A stretch of DNA of 64,000 bases from Coraliomargarita sinensis (GCF_003185655.1 NZ_QHJQ01000005.1:124001-188000); one strand, 5' to 3'; counted from the stretch's first letter, positions 9,211 to 18,893 are shown. Translations and numbers: made by a program. The notes: generated by a model from the sequence alone, not told the origin.

Positions 9211-10365
9211 CTAATCTCTCCAGTTCAATCCTTCATGCAAGAGTGAGAGAATTTTATGTCCGTTTTCCGTAGCGAGGACCATGTCCTCAACTCGGACGCC
9301 CCCAAGGGTCGAGGAGTAAAGCCCGGGCTCGACCGTGAAAATCTCATTTTCCAGTATCTCACCGGCGCCGTCGTCCAATAAAATCGGCTCGTGCACTTCG
9401 AGGCCGATGCCGTGCCCGGTGCCATGGCGCATGGTCGGCACAGTTACATCATGCCGGGTTTCTCCACGTGCCATGGAGTAACCACGGGCTTTGATGACCT
9501 CCGTGGTCGCAAGGTGTACGGCCTCACCGGTGGTACCTGCTTTGAGCGCAGCGCATCCGGCGACTTTGGCTTCGCAGACCGTTGCATGCATTTGAACGAG
9601 TTCGTCGGAGGGTGTCCCGTTCACTACGGTTCGGGTCATGTCTCCGTTGTAGCGGGTGGCATTATCCATGGGGAAAATGTCGACGATCACAGGCAGGTCG
9701 GCTTTGAGCGGTCCGGCCCCGAAGTGGTGGCAGTCAGCCACGCTGGGGATGGTAACGACCATGGAGTCATGTGCATTGGAAAAGTTGCGCTCGACCAGAA
9801 AGGCCGTGATCATCGAACGCAACCGCTCGGAAGTGAGTAGGGAGCCTTCGTGTTGCAGGAGCCCGTTACGGTCTGGCTTGGCATGGGCAATCGTCCGGCA
9901 GGCGAAGGTCACGGCTTCCCCGGTCACTGCTTGCGCGTGGCGCAGGTGCTCAATCTCTTCCTCGCCTTTGCTGCGTCGGTTGGCCACTCCCAGTTCGGGA
10001 GAATACTCGATCGCGATGCCGGCTTCCCCTATAAAATGGGCGTAGAGATAAGGCAGGCTGCGATCCACTGTAATGACTGTTTCGCCGGCTTGTTTTAAAC
10101 ATTCAGCGGTTGCCTGTGCCAGCGCGGTATCACGGTCGCCTGAAAGGCCGTCGGTTGGTGCAAAGTCGGCCGCACAGCAGACCCGGTCGGTACGGACAGT
10201 CGAACGGGCACGGTCCATTTCGATGTCACGAACGATATAAACCGAGTTTCCGTCTGAAAAGTCGATGATCACCGAGGCATCCGGGGCGAGAAAACGAATG
10301 CGGTGGAAGAGGGTGGCATTGCTGGAGGAATGTCCGGCAAGGACTGAGGTTTGAATTGAATCCAT
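9211..10365 (-). CDS. M24-family metallopeptidase (Xaa-Pro aminopeptidase-like)
   Basis: I chose the ATG at 10365 (384 residues, MDSIQTSVLAG) over a TTG six codons upstream; GAGG lies 12 bases before the ATG. A creatinase-like N-terminal domain (about 1-150) precedes the pita-bread catalytic domain. All five expected metal ligands are visible: the Asp pair in VDIFPMDNATRYNGDMTRT, the His in HGTGHGIGLEVHE, and the Glu residues in FTVEPGLYS and GGVRVEDMV. This is an aminopeptidase P / prolidase-type enzyme that cleaves an N-terminal residue next to proline; the true substrate is unknown. It has no signal peptide, so it is probably cytoplasmic, and it is monocistronic. Confidence 0.85.
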   Translation of the reverse strand: MDSIQTSVLAGHSSSNATLFHRIRFLAPDASVIIDFSDGNSVYIVRDIEMDRARSTVRTDRVCCAADFAPTDGLSGDRDTALAQATAECLKQAGETVITVDRSLPYLYAHFIGEAGIAIEYSPELGVANRRSKGEEEIEHLRHAQAVTGEAVTFACRTIAHAKPDRNGLLQHEGSLLTSERLRSMITAFLVERNFSNAHDSMVVTIPSVADCHHFGAGPLKADLPVIVDIFPMDNATRYNGDMTRTVVNGTPSDELVQMHATVCEAKVAGCAALKAGTTGEAVHLATTEVIKARGYSMARGETRHDVTVPTMRHGTGHGIGLEVHEPILLDDGAGEILENEIFTVEPGLYSSTLGGVRVEDMVLATENGHKILSLLHEGLNWRD

Positions 10366-10462
10366 AAAAAAATATGACCTCAAAAGTCGGATAGGAGCGG
10401 AGGAAAATCAATCCACATTAAACCAAAGGATCTTCAGCCTTTATCATTTTCCGAGGGGCCCT

Positions 10463-10486
10463 GCTTCGATAAGGAAGCGGTTTTTT
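10463..10486 (+). terminator. Terminator-like hairpin without an obvious gene
   Basis: GCTTC-GATAAG-GAAGC is followed by GG and six T residues. It points rightward, but both flanking genes lie on the minus strand. It may end an unseen plus-strand transcript or be chance. Confidence 0.3.
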
Positions 10487-10555
10487 ACTGTAGCAGCGGC
10501 TCGTAAGGCCCATGATTTACCTCAGCCCAACAATGGTTAAGATAAATGGAAGCTT

Positions 10556-11656
10556 TTATTCGATAGACGACAGTCGCTGACGCCTGGTAATTATTTTCAG
10601 GCAGAAAACGGTGATCCCGCACTCCAAACCGAAAAGAAGGTAGCCGAGGTAGCCGCTGATGGGCATTTCAAAGAGATAAAAAGCTTCGAAAAAGGGAATT
10701 TGGTATTCCCACTTGGGCATAGCGTAGAAATTCCAGAGCTCCCAGAAGAAGCCGCAGAGCAGGGCCGCGAGCGCCCAGAAACAAAATTCGCGCCAGTCAC
10801 CATGACTGATTTCAGGCCAGGGCAAGCGGTGGTCGGTCATCAGTTCAAGACAGATCCAGATACCCAGTGGGCCGACCCAGAGAAAAGGAAAGAAGAGTTC
10901 GGGAGCGAAGCCGATAGCAGTAAGGGAAAAAGCAAAGAAAGCCAGTCCTATGGAGCCGGATAAGTATGGGGCCCGCATTTTCAGTTCTGGCCCGGCGAGA
11001 AAACGGCTTTGAAGGCGTGGAAAGCTGCCAAGCCACAGACGCACGCTGTAAACCGCTGGTAGTACGGTGGCAAAGCAAAGGCTGGCATGAACCAGATACT
11101 CAGTGCTGCCGATATCGCCGGCATCTAGATAGATCCAGTTGTCGACAAAACGGTTGAGATATTCAAACAGCCACCAGAACGCAGCACTCGCGGGAAACAG
11201 GGCGAGAAAGAATCCGGTTTCGCGGGCCAGGGGGCAGCGACCGGTCCGTTGGTGGAGCAGGGCGTTGATCGTAATGATAAAACCCATCCACAGTGGCGGG
11301 AAGCTGTAGCGCCGAAGCCATTCGACGGAGGTCGGCATCCACGCTAATATCCAGAATAACGCCACCAGTGTGACGCCGATCCAGCCCCAGCGTGGGAACG
11401 CCCGTCCGGCTTTGGGTTGATTGACATCATGCGCCGGCTTGGCCCGAACGAGCCATACACCCAGAAGACCAAAAAACAGCAGCCAGATACCAATAAATGC
11501 GGCCCATTGGAAATCCGGGTAGTTACGCTTTTGGCCCTCCGGGGGAATTTCGAGGTAAGACATGACGGAGTCACCCGCCAGTAATGCGCCTACGAGTGGC
11601 AGAAGGAGCGTGAGTCCCAGTGTCATCGCGGCGCGCATGAGCATTTGACTTTTCAT
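10556..11656 (-). CDS. Polytopic membrane protein of unknown function
   Basis: From the ATG at 11656 the protein has 366 residues; a GTG eight codons upstream and ATGs at 11644 and 11638 are alternatives. About nine or ten hydrophobic segments are visible. Several aromatic-rich loops stand out: WWLFEYLNRFVDNWIYLDAG near the middle, and CGFFWELWNFYAMPKWEYQI followed by FFEAFYLFEMPISGYLGYLL near the end. I do not recognise a named family. The conserved-looking W/F/Y loops with acidic residues suggest a ligand or lipid site at the membrane face, but that is a guess. It is divergent from the Tat-exported SGNH hydrolase, with about 130 bp between. Confidence 0.6.
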   Translation of the reverse strand: MKSQMLMRAAMTLGLTLLLPLVGALLAGDSVMSYLEIPPEGQKRNYPDFQWAAFIGIWLLFFGLLGVWLVRAKPAHDVNQPKAGRAFPRWGWIGVTLVALFWILAWMPTSVEWLRRYSFPPLWMGFIITINALLHQRTGRCPLARETGFFLALFPASAAFWWLFEYLNRFVDNWIYLDAGDIGSTEYLVHASLCFATVLPAVYSVRLWLGSFPRLQSRFLAGPELKMRAPYLSGSIGLAFFAFSLTAIGFAPELFFPFLWVGPLGIWICLELMTDHRLPWPEISHGDWREFCFWALAALLCGFFWELWNFYAMPKWEYQIPFFEAFYLFEMPISGYLGYLLFGLECGITVFCLKIITRRQRLSSIE

Positions 11657-11785
11657 CTTGGCGGACAGCAAATCCCACACTGGATCATACCACTGCTTGA
11701 ATCAATTCAACTGTGCTTGCCGAAGACTCCTTCAAGGCGTATCTATTATCAATCTCTTCAACAAAACACTGCTTTAATTTTTCCC

Positions 11786-12544
11786 ATGCCCCAAAAAAGA
11801 ACCGCTACGTCCTCTGATTTATTCTCACGCCGCTCCCTTCTCAAGCAAGGTTTGGCCTTGGGGGCTTTCGGTGCCATGAGTCCCTTGCCAACCTATGCCA
11901 AGGAAAGCCCGTCGCCGATTAAGCTGCAAAAAGGTGACGTTATTCTTTTTCAGGGCGACTCCATCACGGATGCGGGAAGAAAAAAAGAAGTCGGGCATGC
12001 CAATCATACTGGTGCACTCGGCAAGAGTTACGCGGCCATGCTCGCGGGACAACTTCATGCAGCTTATCCTGGATTGGACCTGCAGATTTATAATCGCGGC
12101 ATAAGCGGCAACAAGATCCCCGACCTGGCCGCGCGCTGGCATAATGACGCCATCGATCTTAAGCCGAAGGTCCTCAGCATTCTCGTGGGCATCAATGACC
12201 TCTGGCATACGGTTGCCTTCGGTTCGAAATACAAAGGAACGGTGGAGGATTATGAAACCGGCTACAGGGAACTAATCGAACGCTCCCAAAAAGAGATTCC
12301 CGGGGTAAGGATTGTCATCTGTGAACCTTTTGAACTGCGCAATTGGAAAGAGTTCGACCCCTATCGGGAAGCGGCCAAAAGGGTGGCAGAGGAAAAGCAC
12401 CTGACTTTTGTGCCTTTTCACTCCGAATTTCAGAAGGTGGCGGAAAACCCGAATTCCAAGTTTTGGGCCTGGGATGGGATTCACCCGACAATTCCGGGGC
12501 ATGCCCTGATGTGTGAGGTCTGGAGAGAAGTCGTCGGGATTTAG
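11786..12544 (+). CDS. Tat-exported SGNH/GDSL hydrolase
   Basis: The ATG at 11786 gives 252 residues with a twin-arginine signal (SRRSLLKQGLALGAFGA, RR at 15-16, likely cleavage after TYA at 38). The SGNH blocks are in order: FQGDSITD with nucleophile S59 (block I), NRGISGNK (block II), VGINDLWH with N137 (block III) and WAWDGIHPT with D230 and H233 (block V). Relatives remove acyl or acetyl groups from polysaccharides or lipids, often as carbohydrate esterases in Verrucomicrobia and Bacteroidetes. Tat export implies periplasmic action after folding. A longer TTG frame exists upstream but would hide the Tat signal. Confidence 0.85.
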   Translation: MPQKRTATSSDLFSRRSLLKQGLALGAFGAMSPLPTYAKESPSPIKLQKGDVILFQGDSITDAGRKKEVGHANHTGALGKSYAAMLAGQLHAAYPGLDLQIYNRGISGNKIPDLAARWHNDAIDLKPKVLSILVGINDLWHTVAFGSKYKGTVEDYETGYRELIERSQKEIPGVRIVICEPFELRNWKEFDPYREAAKRVAEEKHLTFVPFHSEFQKVAENPNSKFWAWDGIHPTIPGHALMCEVWREVVGI

Positions 12545-12603
12545 ATCTATTCGTACGGTTTATTTTTGGCTCTCGAAGAAGTAGGGCGCATTGGTTTAGA
12601 AAT

Positions 12604-13671
12604 ATGCCACCACCGCAAATTCAGCTCGAATCGTCTATTCCTGAAATCGCTCCCAGAACAGACGGGCCGGAACTTTTAGTCGAGCATGAGGGGCGGATGA
12701 AGCGACTCGGTAGCGATGGTCGCGAAATTCATGATTTCGGGCAAGTGGGTCCGGTGGCATGTCCGGTTGCGTATGATCCGGTCAGTAGAAAAGCCTATCG
12801 TTACGTCTGCGCCTCCGGTTTTTCCTCGATGAAAGACTTCAGTCAGATTCGTGCTTTCTCAATGCAGTCAGGAGAAGTATCCGTGGTTCAGGAATTGCCG
12901 CTGAATCAATGGGTTCTCTGGTTTCTCGAGTGGGTAAAATCAGCCGACGGGAAAAATGGCCAGTTATTGGGGATATGGGCAACCGATCGACCGATCGACG
13001 GACAGGTGTGTATTGAGCATCGGCTTTTCGTGATCGATCCGGATGACCCGAATCCTAAGTTTCGTCCCCTATGTCGGGATGCCTACAAACCACTGGCATT
13101 TTGTCGCCGACGTCGAACCATGGCCTTTTCCGGGGCCGAGGGTGCTTATCTTGTCGGTTTGCGGGGGGAACGGATCGCCAGCCTGGGCGCGGATCAATTG
13201 GATACCGCCCATGGCGGATCCTTCGATCCTTCGGGTCGGCCGCAAGTTGCTCTGGGCGGTAATGGCATTCACCTGTGGAATTTCGAGACGAACAGTTGCT
13301 CCCGGTTCACCCGTCACGGACGCCACCCGGTCTGGTCGTCGGACGGTCAGTCTCTCTGGTATGCGGGAAGTAGCGCGGCACTTATGCGCTATGACTTCGA
13401 GACAGGACGTGATGAAACGGTTATCGCTATACAGCCGGACCGCTTCCCCGATTTTTGGAAGAGTCGGGCACCTGCGATCAGTCGCTGTGGGCGCTTCCTT
13501 GCCGCTATGCTTTCAACGAAACGATTGAAAGGCGTCACCCAGCGTGCCGGTGGGATTGAAACAAGGGAACGTATCTTTTCTGCAGACAACTGCTTATGTA
13601 TTCTTGATCTACAAAGAGCTGGATTTTGGCGGATAGAGGGATCTTACTATTCTGCATTCCGGTGGATTTAA
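12604..13671 (+). CDS. Beta-propeller-like protein, function unknown
   Basis: This 355-residue protein has no signal peptide or membrane segment. Repeated short blade-like stretches fit a WD40/TolB-type propeller: SGEVSVVQELP, RRRTMAFSGAEGAYLVGLRG, GGNGIHLWNFETNSCSRF, RHPVWSSDGQSLWYAG, AALMRYDFETGRDE and RCGRFLAAM. The spacing suggests five to seven blades, but no catalytic motif is seen. It starts 59 bp after the SGNH hydrolase gene and may share its transcript. It is probably a cytoplasmic binding or scaffold protein; nothing more can be supported. Confidence 0.5.
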   Translation: MPPPQIQLESSIPEIAPRTDGPELLVEHEGRMKRLGSDGREIHDFGQVGPVACPVAYDPVSRKAYRYVCASGFSSMKDFSQIRAFSMQSGEVSVVQELPLNQWVLWFLEWVKSADGKNGQLLGIWATDRPIDGQVCIEHRLFVIDPDDPNPKFRPLCRDAYKPLAFCRRRRTMAFSGAEGAYLVGLRGERIASLGADQLDTAHGGSFDPSGRPQVALGGNGIHLWNFETNSCSRFTRHGRHPVWSSDGQSLWYAGSSAALMRYDFETGRDETVIAIQPDRFPDFWKSRAPAISRCGRFLAAMLSTKRLKGVTQRAGGIETRERIFSADNCLCILDLQRAGFWRIEGSYYSAFRWI

Positions 13672-13760
13672 ATGTGGTTGGGGACTTCCCGCAAGCCAGT
13701 CTGCGTTATCTATAATTTGAGCACTTGATCGTGATCATTTCATAAAACTATACTGATCTG

Positions 13761-14351
13761 ATGATGCGTCTTCGATCGTTTGCAAAGGCTGGGCCAGGTA
13801 CATGTCATGCGCTCATACGGGGCGTGCTCTGGTTAGCCATACTCGGCTTCAGTATGAACACCGACTTATTGGCGGAGGAAATGCAAAAGGTTGACGCTCC
13901 TTCTTTCTATGGAGAAATTCTTGAGTTGGAAGTGGCAACGGACTCATTGGCTTTGGTCGTCGATGTCTCATCGAGCATGCGTCCGTTTCTTCCGACAATA
14001 CGCAGCGAGCTTCGGGAGCAAACTCCGAGAAACCCGACGCTCCATGTCAATGGATGTGGAGTCGAAAAGCCTGATCCGCGACCACAAATTGTTGATGGGG
14101 TTGCCCCGGAAACCATTACCGCAATCGATACCCTCGCTACAGTCACCACGGCTAAGGCCATACTTTGGATTACCGATATGGCAGACCCTCCCAATGTGGC
14201 TGGAGTGGAGAGTCTAAAAGAAGTGCTTCGCAGGTACGGTCTCCAGTTGTATCTGATCTGCGTGACGAATGGACCACCGCCTTCGATTGAAAAATTACTG
14301 GTGGACATGGAAGGGCACTGGGTGGTACTCGAACCAAAGAACTTGCGCTAA
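13761..14351 (+). CDS. Short vWA-like exported protein
   Basis: The protein has 196 residues with an N-terminal hydrophobic segment (about 18-38, then LLAEEMQ), so it is exported or membrane-tethered. A von Willebrand A-like beginning follows: ALVVDVSSSMRPF contains a MIDAS-type D-x-S-x-S (D68, S70, S72). AKAILWITDMADPPN resembles the later strand with metal-site acidic residues. The domain is short (about 130 residues against the usual 170-200), and the middle helices seem missing. Metal-dependent protein binding is inferred. It lies alone between the propeller gene and a sensor kinase. Confidence 0.55.
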   Translation: MMRLRSFAKAGPGTCHALIRGVLWLAILGFSMNTDLLAEEMQKVDAPSFYGEILELEVATDSLALVVDVSSSMRPFLPTIRSELREQTPRNPTLHVNGCGVEKPDPRPQIVDGVAPETITAIDTLATVTTAKAILWITDMADPPNVAGVESLKEVLRRYGLQLYLICVTNGPPPSIEKLLVDMEGHWVVLEPKNLR

Positions 14352-14462
14352 AAGATATGGATACTGCAATCCGCAAGTTCGGCGTTGTTGAAGTCCGGGG
14401 CTCATCCGGCTAACGCTTGCATTTAAACAGTTATTGGGCATTAGTTAGGGACTCCAATTCTG

Positions 14463-16595
14463 ATGTCCGATGCCTTACCGCAATACCGTCCTGACAAGCC
14501 GGTTTTTAGTTATCATTTTTTGATACCGAACATTATTAGCATCAAGTTAGCTGCCTTTGCTTGTTTTCTAACATTCTTTTTTTTCGCCGGGGTAAACGGG
14601 AAGATCATTCGTGTCGGTGCCTATCAAAACCCGCCGAAGATTTTCATCAGTCCAGAAGGGAATGTGGAAGGCTTCTTCCCGGATCTGGTGAGGGCAATCG
14701 CAGCCGAAGAGGGTTGGGAGGTCGATTGGGTGCGCGCCGAGTGGCCGGATTTGCTCTCGATGATTGAACGCGGAGAAATCGACTTGCTAGTCGATGTGGC
14801 GCGCAATCCAGAACGTGCGAAACTTATGGCATTTAGCGACCAGGTGGCCTTGTCCAACTGGACGACGTTCTATTCGCGGAAGGGTGAACCGGCGGTGGTG
14901 TCATTCGGTGATCTCGAAGGCGTTCGTCTTGGAGTGTTACGTGGGTCGGTCCAAGTGCCCGAGCTGGAGAGGCAGGCGCGCAATGATGGTGTTCAATTTG
15001 AGCTGGTGCCATTTAGTAACTACCGAGAATTGTTTCTTTATTTGCAGGAGGGATTGATTGACGTGGGCACCGTCAACTACACCGCAGGGCGTTGGTATGC
15101 GCGGAAATTTCCTGGTGTCCGTGAAAACTCAATTGTTTTCCAGCCGGTAGGTTTACACTTTGCCGCTAGCCGGGATGCGGCGTCAAAATTGTTGCCGGTA
15201 ATCGACATGAATTTGGCTCGCATGAAGGCCGATCCCGGATCGGCTCATCATCAAGCGATTGTTCGTTGGTTAAGCCCTCCCAATAATACCCTCACACTGT
15301 TTTGGGTACGCGTCGGTCCCTGGCTTTTGGGAGGCGTACTCATCGCGTTGTCCCTGATATGGATTTTTCGTCAATTGTTGCGCCAACGAACTGCGGAATT
15401 GAGTGCTCATGTTGAAGAGCTGGAAATTGCCAGAAAACAGGCAGAGGCTGCGAACCGTGCCAAAACTGAATTCCTTGCGGTCATGAATCACGAATTACGC
15501 ACGCCGCTGAATTCAATTATCGGGCCGACCGAATTACTTCTTGAAGCGACATCCGACCCGGAAAAAAGAGAACTCCTCGATATGGTCCATCATTCCGGAA
15601 AACATCTGCACGGGCTAATTCGGAATATTCTGGAACTATCAAGTATCGAGGCTGGCCGGGTTCCGGTCGTCAAAGAGTGGTTCGCGCCGAAATCTCTCGT
15701 CGACCGGATTGTTAGGTCTCATCGAGTGCAGGCGGAACGAAAGGGGCTCTTCCTCGACTGTGACGATGCGGCCTTTGCCGATATCTGTGTTGAGTCGGAC
15801 CCAAAGTTAATCACTCAAGTTTTACTGAATTTACTGCAGAATGCATTGAAGTTTAGTGCTTCCGGAGGAGTGACAATACGATGTTCGCTAAAGTCGGACG
15901 CTGAGGACGATAAACCGCAGTCGCTCGCTATTGAGGTAGTGGATACCGGGCCGGGAGTTCCTCTTGCCTATCGGGAGAAGATTTTTGAGCGTTTTCAGCA
16001 AGCGGACATGTCGACTTGCCGCCAGCATGAAGGTACCGGACTTGGGCTTACCATAAGTCGTGATATCGCGGCATTATTGGGAGGTACCCTGGAATTATCT
16101 GAATCGTCTCCCTCCGGTAGTATATTTTGCTTAAGTATTCCCGCTCGTGTGGAACGCTCAAAAGAGCCCGCGCAAACATATGAGATACCCAGTCTGCAGG
16201 ATTTCGGTAATGATAGCGCAACTGGTTTCTCGATTCTGATTGTGGAGGATGATCCAGACAATGCCAAGGTGCTTGAAGCCTATTTAGACAAGCTGGGGCA
16301 TAAGCATGAACTGGCCACAAGTGGCGAGAAGGCTTTGGTGGCAATGAAACGACGTTCTTTTGATATCGTACTCATGGATGTTCGTTTGCCTGGAATGAGT
16401 GGTATTGAGGTGACCCAACATATCCGAAGTCATCCCGAACTCGATCAGCCAATTATTATGGGCCTGACGGCGGACGCAATTGATTCTCAAAGAGACGCCT
16501 GTCTGGGGGCTGGGATGAATGCATTTCTGACCAAGCCACTGACAATTGGAGGTTTGAATCAAGCCTTACGAGCCAGCCTGCCAGGCGTTCGGTAG
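14463..16595 (+). CDS. Hybrid sensor kinase: SBP_bac_3 sensor, HisKA, HATPase, receiver
   Basis: The protein has 710 residues. One membrane segment (about 24-44) is followed by a periplasmic SBP_bac_3 domain (about 48-270, IIRVGAYQNPPKIFISPEG). A second membrane segment (about 283-303) precedes a short coiled coil. HisKA has phospho-accepting H343 (MNHELRTPLNSI). HATPase_c runs about 445-562 with N-box NLLQNALKFS and G-boxes DTGPGVP and GTGLGLT. The C-terminal receiver (about 588-710) has acidic D596/D597, phospho-acceptor D639 and K691. The sensor resembles amino-acid or small-solute binding proteins, so it probably senses a periplasmic solute and passes phosphate to a separate output. No partner regulator is adjacent. 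Confidence 0.88.
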   Translation: MSDALPQYRPDKPVFSYHFLIPNIISIKLAAFACFLTFFFFAGVNGKIIRVGAYQNPPKIFISPEGNVEGFFPDLVRAIAAEEGWEVDWVRAEWPDLLSMIERGEIDLLVDVARNPERAKLMAFSDQVALSNWTTFYSRKGEPAVVSFGDLEGVRLGVLRGSVQVPELERQARNDGVQFELVPFSNYRELFLYLQEGLIDVGTVNYTAGRWYARKFPGVRENSIVFQPVGLHFAASRDAASKLLPVIDMNLARMKADPGSAHHQAIVRWLSPPNNTLTLFWVRVGPWLLGGVLIALSLIWIFRQLLRQRTAELSAHVEELEIARKQAEAANRAKTEFLAVMNHELRTPLNSIIGPTELLLEATSDPEKRELLDMVHHSGKHLHGLIRNILELSSIEAGRVPVVKEWFAPKSLVDRIVRSHRVQAERKGLFLDCDDAAFADICVESDPKLITQVLLNLLQNALKFSASGGVTIRCSLKSDAEDDKPQSLAIEVVDTGPGVPLAYREKIFERFQQADMSTCRQHEGTGLGLTISRDIAALLGGTLELSESSPSGSIFCLSIPARVERSKEPAQTYEIPSLQDFGNDSATGFSILIVEDDPDNAKVLEAYLDKLGHKHELATSGEKALVAMKRRSFDIVLMDVRLPGMSGIEVTQHIRSHPELDQPIIMGLTADAIDSQRDACLGAGMNAFLTKPLTIGGLNQALRASLPGVR

Positions 16596-16790
16596 TTTGG
16601 GACGTACAAGATACTTCGCGGTCCTGCTTCGTCGATGCCATGGCATCCTCCAATTTCCGAATTCCCGCTTCAATTTTTGACCGGAAGCTTTTCTGGGCGA
16701 TGTTGTCCATGCACCAGGTGACTAGCCTACGGCCCGGTTCAAGTGTGGAAAAAATCTTCAATCTAAGGCGATGTTTCTGCCGGTCGGGTA

Positions 16791-17999
16791 TCAGTTAACT
16801 TTTTGCTGCGATTGATGAAAAGCTGTCTGTATAAGCGACTTTTCGAGACTACCGGATGTGACGACTTCCTGACTGGGAATCGAAAAGTAGAATCGGGAGC
16901 CTCGACCGAAATGGCTGGAAAAACCGATTTCACCGCCCAGTAAATCGACCAGTCTTTTGACAATGGAAAGTCCCAGCCCCATGCCCTCATGCGCGCTCGA
17001 GTAAGATGAATCGACACGACTGAAGGCATCGAAGAGACTTTCTTTCTTATCATCCGGTATCCCGAGCCCGGTGTCTTCAACCGCAAAATAAAACCAGCAC
17101 TTTTCGTGGTCGTATTTACTGCCCAGGTAAAGCTGTATTTTGCCTCGCTCCGTATATTTCGCAGCATTTGTCAGCAGGTTGCTCAAAATTTGCTGAAGCA
17201 TTCCCAAATCCGTCTTGATAATGTGCCCCGCATCCACTGGGCCATAACCATCTTTCGTGTAGGGCAGCAATTTGAGTTGATTCCCGGTGTTGAGCTGGTC
17301 GATTTCTCGGAGCAGTTGCTGGCAGATGAGGATTGGCGCAAAACTTCTGTGATCGGCCGAGATGGACCCTCGTTCCAGTCTGGTAAACTCGAGCAGTTTG
17401 TCGATTAGGTTCAACTGCCGCTCCGCACCGGATTGGATTGCCTGAACATATTCCCTTTGCTCCTCGCTGAGATCACCTTGCTCCAGCAGCGAGGTGAATC
17501 CGAGTATGGGATTCAGTGGCGTTCGTAAATCATGGCTGACCATTCCCAGGAAATCTGTTTTCGCCCGATCCGCGGCTTCAGCTTCTTCTTTTGCTGTACG
17601 CAAGTTTGCCTCACGTTCCATCTGCGGGGACGCATCAATAAAAACGCCCCGTGAAATTAGTTGTCCGGCTTCATCCGTCGCGCTCAATGCGACAATATGC
17701 TGAATCCAGGCAATCGATCCGTCGGCACAATATATGCGGTAGTACAACTCGTGCTCGACCCTTTGTTCGGTCTGCTCCGTGCAAAATTTCATGACCGCTT
17801 CCCGGTCTTCAGGATGAATGATCGACCGCCAGAAACCAGCTTCATGCCAGCGTTCGGCGGGGTAGTCCAGAATGTCGGCCACCTTTTCTGAAATGGTGAT
17901 AAAACGCTGCTCCGTCCAATTAAAGGCCCACGAAATAACTGCTGTCGAAGAATACTGTCCTAGTTTGTCCGGCGTGTGTCTCATCATCAAGTGGTGCAT
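16791..17999 (-). CDS. PAS-domain sensor histidine kinase
   Basis: I chose the ATG at 17999 (402 residues, MHHLMMRHTPDK); a TTG 12 codons upstream is possible. One PAS domain (about 15-130; ISWAFNWTEQRFITISEKVA, FWRSIIHPEDREAVMKFC) is followed by a PAC-like strand set and a short coiled coil. HisKA has H156 (MVSHDLRTPLNPILGF) and HATPase_c has LLTNAAKYTERG, DTGLGIP and GMGLGLSIVKRL. There is no membrane segment, so it is a cytoplasmic sensor. It converges on the hybrid kinase gene, with 195 bp of apparently non-coding DNA between, and lies just downstream of the LuxR gene on the same strand. Confidence 0.88.
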   Translation of the reverse strand: MHHLMMRHTPDKLGQYSSTAVISWAFNWTEQRFITISEKVADILDYPAERWHEAGFWRSIIHPEDREAVMKFCTEQTEQRVEHELYYRIYCADGSIAWIQHIVALSATDEAGQLISRGVFIDASPQMEREANLRTAKEEAEAADRAKTDFLGMVSHDLRTPLNPILGFTSLLEQGDLSEEQREYVQAIQSGAERQLNLIDKLLEFTRLERGSISADHRSFAPILICQQLLREIDQLNTGNQLKLLPYTKDGYGPVDAGHIIKTDLGMLQQILSNLLTNAAKYTERGKIQLYLGSKYDHEKCWFYFAVEDTGLGIPDDKKESLFDAFSRVDSSYSSAHEGMGLGLSIVKRLVDLLGGEIGFSSHFGRGSRFYFSIPSQEVVTSGSLEKSLIQTAFHQSQQKVN

Positions 18000-18068
18000 T
18001 TTAACACGCACGGGGTAGATCGCATACCCCACCAAAGTGGGGTGGCGTATTCGGAGCTTATACCAGGA

Positions 18069-18893
18069 TTAGGCGGAACGCACCGGGACGAGCGCGCGAG
18101 GCAGTTGATCGCCCGTCGGGCGAGCCGCATCCATGTGCGTCACGCGTAGCGCCCACAGGGCCGCACTCAATCGGTTGGAAACGCCAATTTTTGACAGGAT
18201 CCGGCTGACATATTCTTTGATGGTATCGACCGAAAGGGTGAGCGTTTCAGAAATTTCCAGGTTTGATTGTCCTGCGGAAACCAATGTGAGTACGTCAGCC
18301 TCGCGTACCGTTAAGCCTGCGCGCATTAAAGCCGCCGGATTGGCGTTTCTGGCTGTTGAACGGTTGTGGGCCAATGCAAGATTGCGCCCGCTGGAGAGCA
18401 GCGACTGAGACATCTGTAACAGCATCTTTTCATCGGAACTGAAGTCCGAAGCCCCTTTGCGCTCGATGCCGAAAAAGGAGACCTCTCCGTCGACTCCGGG
18501 GACGTGGACCGCACAGTGGTTGTCGACCCCCAAAGGTTGCATGGTCAACGAGTAGACTGCGGTTTGGCGAAACTCGCGCGCAGTGTAAAAATCACTACGG
18601 GAAAATGGTTTTCCCTGGTTAACTGTGGGATCCCAGTTATAAAGAGCGTAGTCCTGCATATGTTGCCCCAGCGCCTCCATCGCCTGTGCGAAGTTGGGCA
18701 ATACGTGGTTCGCTCCGATTTCCAGGTGCCCCTCATCCAGGTGCAGGGTTCCGAAGGCAATAAACTCGTTGGGTATGAGCCGGTTGATAAAATCGTATGC
18801 CCGCTCGGCATAATTCTGCGGGCCGAGGTCCGGTTTCAAGAACACCTCCGATGCCTCCAAAAATTCTTTAATTTTTTTGTCGGGCAACGCCAT
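18069..18893 (-). CDS. LuxR-family transcriptional regulator
   Basis: The ATG at 18893 gives 274 residues; a TTG further upstream is possible. The N-terminal ~190 residues form an unrecognised sensor-like domain with GAF-like alternation (FIAFGTLHLDEGHLEIGANH, VHVPGVDGEVSFFGIERKG). The C-terminus (about 203-262) is a LuxR helix-turn-helix: LTVREADVLTLVSAGQSNLE, then LTLSVDTIKEYVSRIL. It is not a response regulator, as no receiver is present. The PAS kinase follows 69 bp downstream on the same strand, so they may share a transcript. It is divergent from the glutathione peroxidase gene (147 bp), which it could control. Confidence 0.85.
   Translation of the reverse strand: MALPDKKIKEFLEASEVFLKPDLGPQNYAERAYDFINRLIPNEFIAFGTLHLDEGHLEIGANHVLPNFAQAMEALGQHMQDYALYNWDPTVNQGKPFSRSDFYTAREFRQTAVYSLTMQPLGVDNHCAVHVPGVDGEVSFFGIERKGASDFSSDEKMLLQMSQSLLSSGRNLALAHNRSTARNANPAALMRAGLTVREADVLTLVSAGQSNLEISETLTLSVDTIKEYVSRILSKIGVSNRLSAALWALRVTHMDAARPTGDQLPRALVPVRSA

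Noticed and set aside
16456..16761. 101-codon minus-strand frame between the two kinases
   Set aside because: Half of it is antisense to the receiver domain of the hybrid kinase; the unique half is not recognisable.
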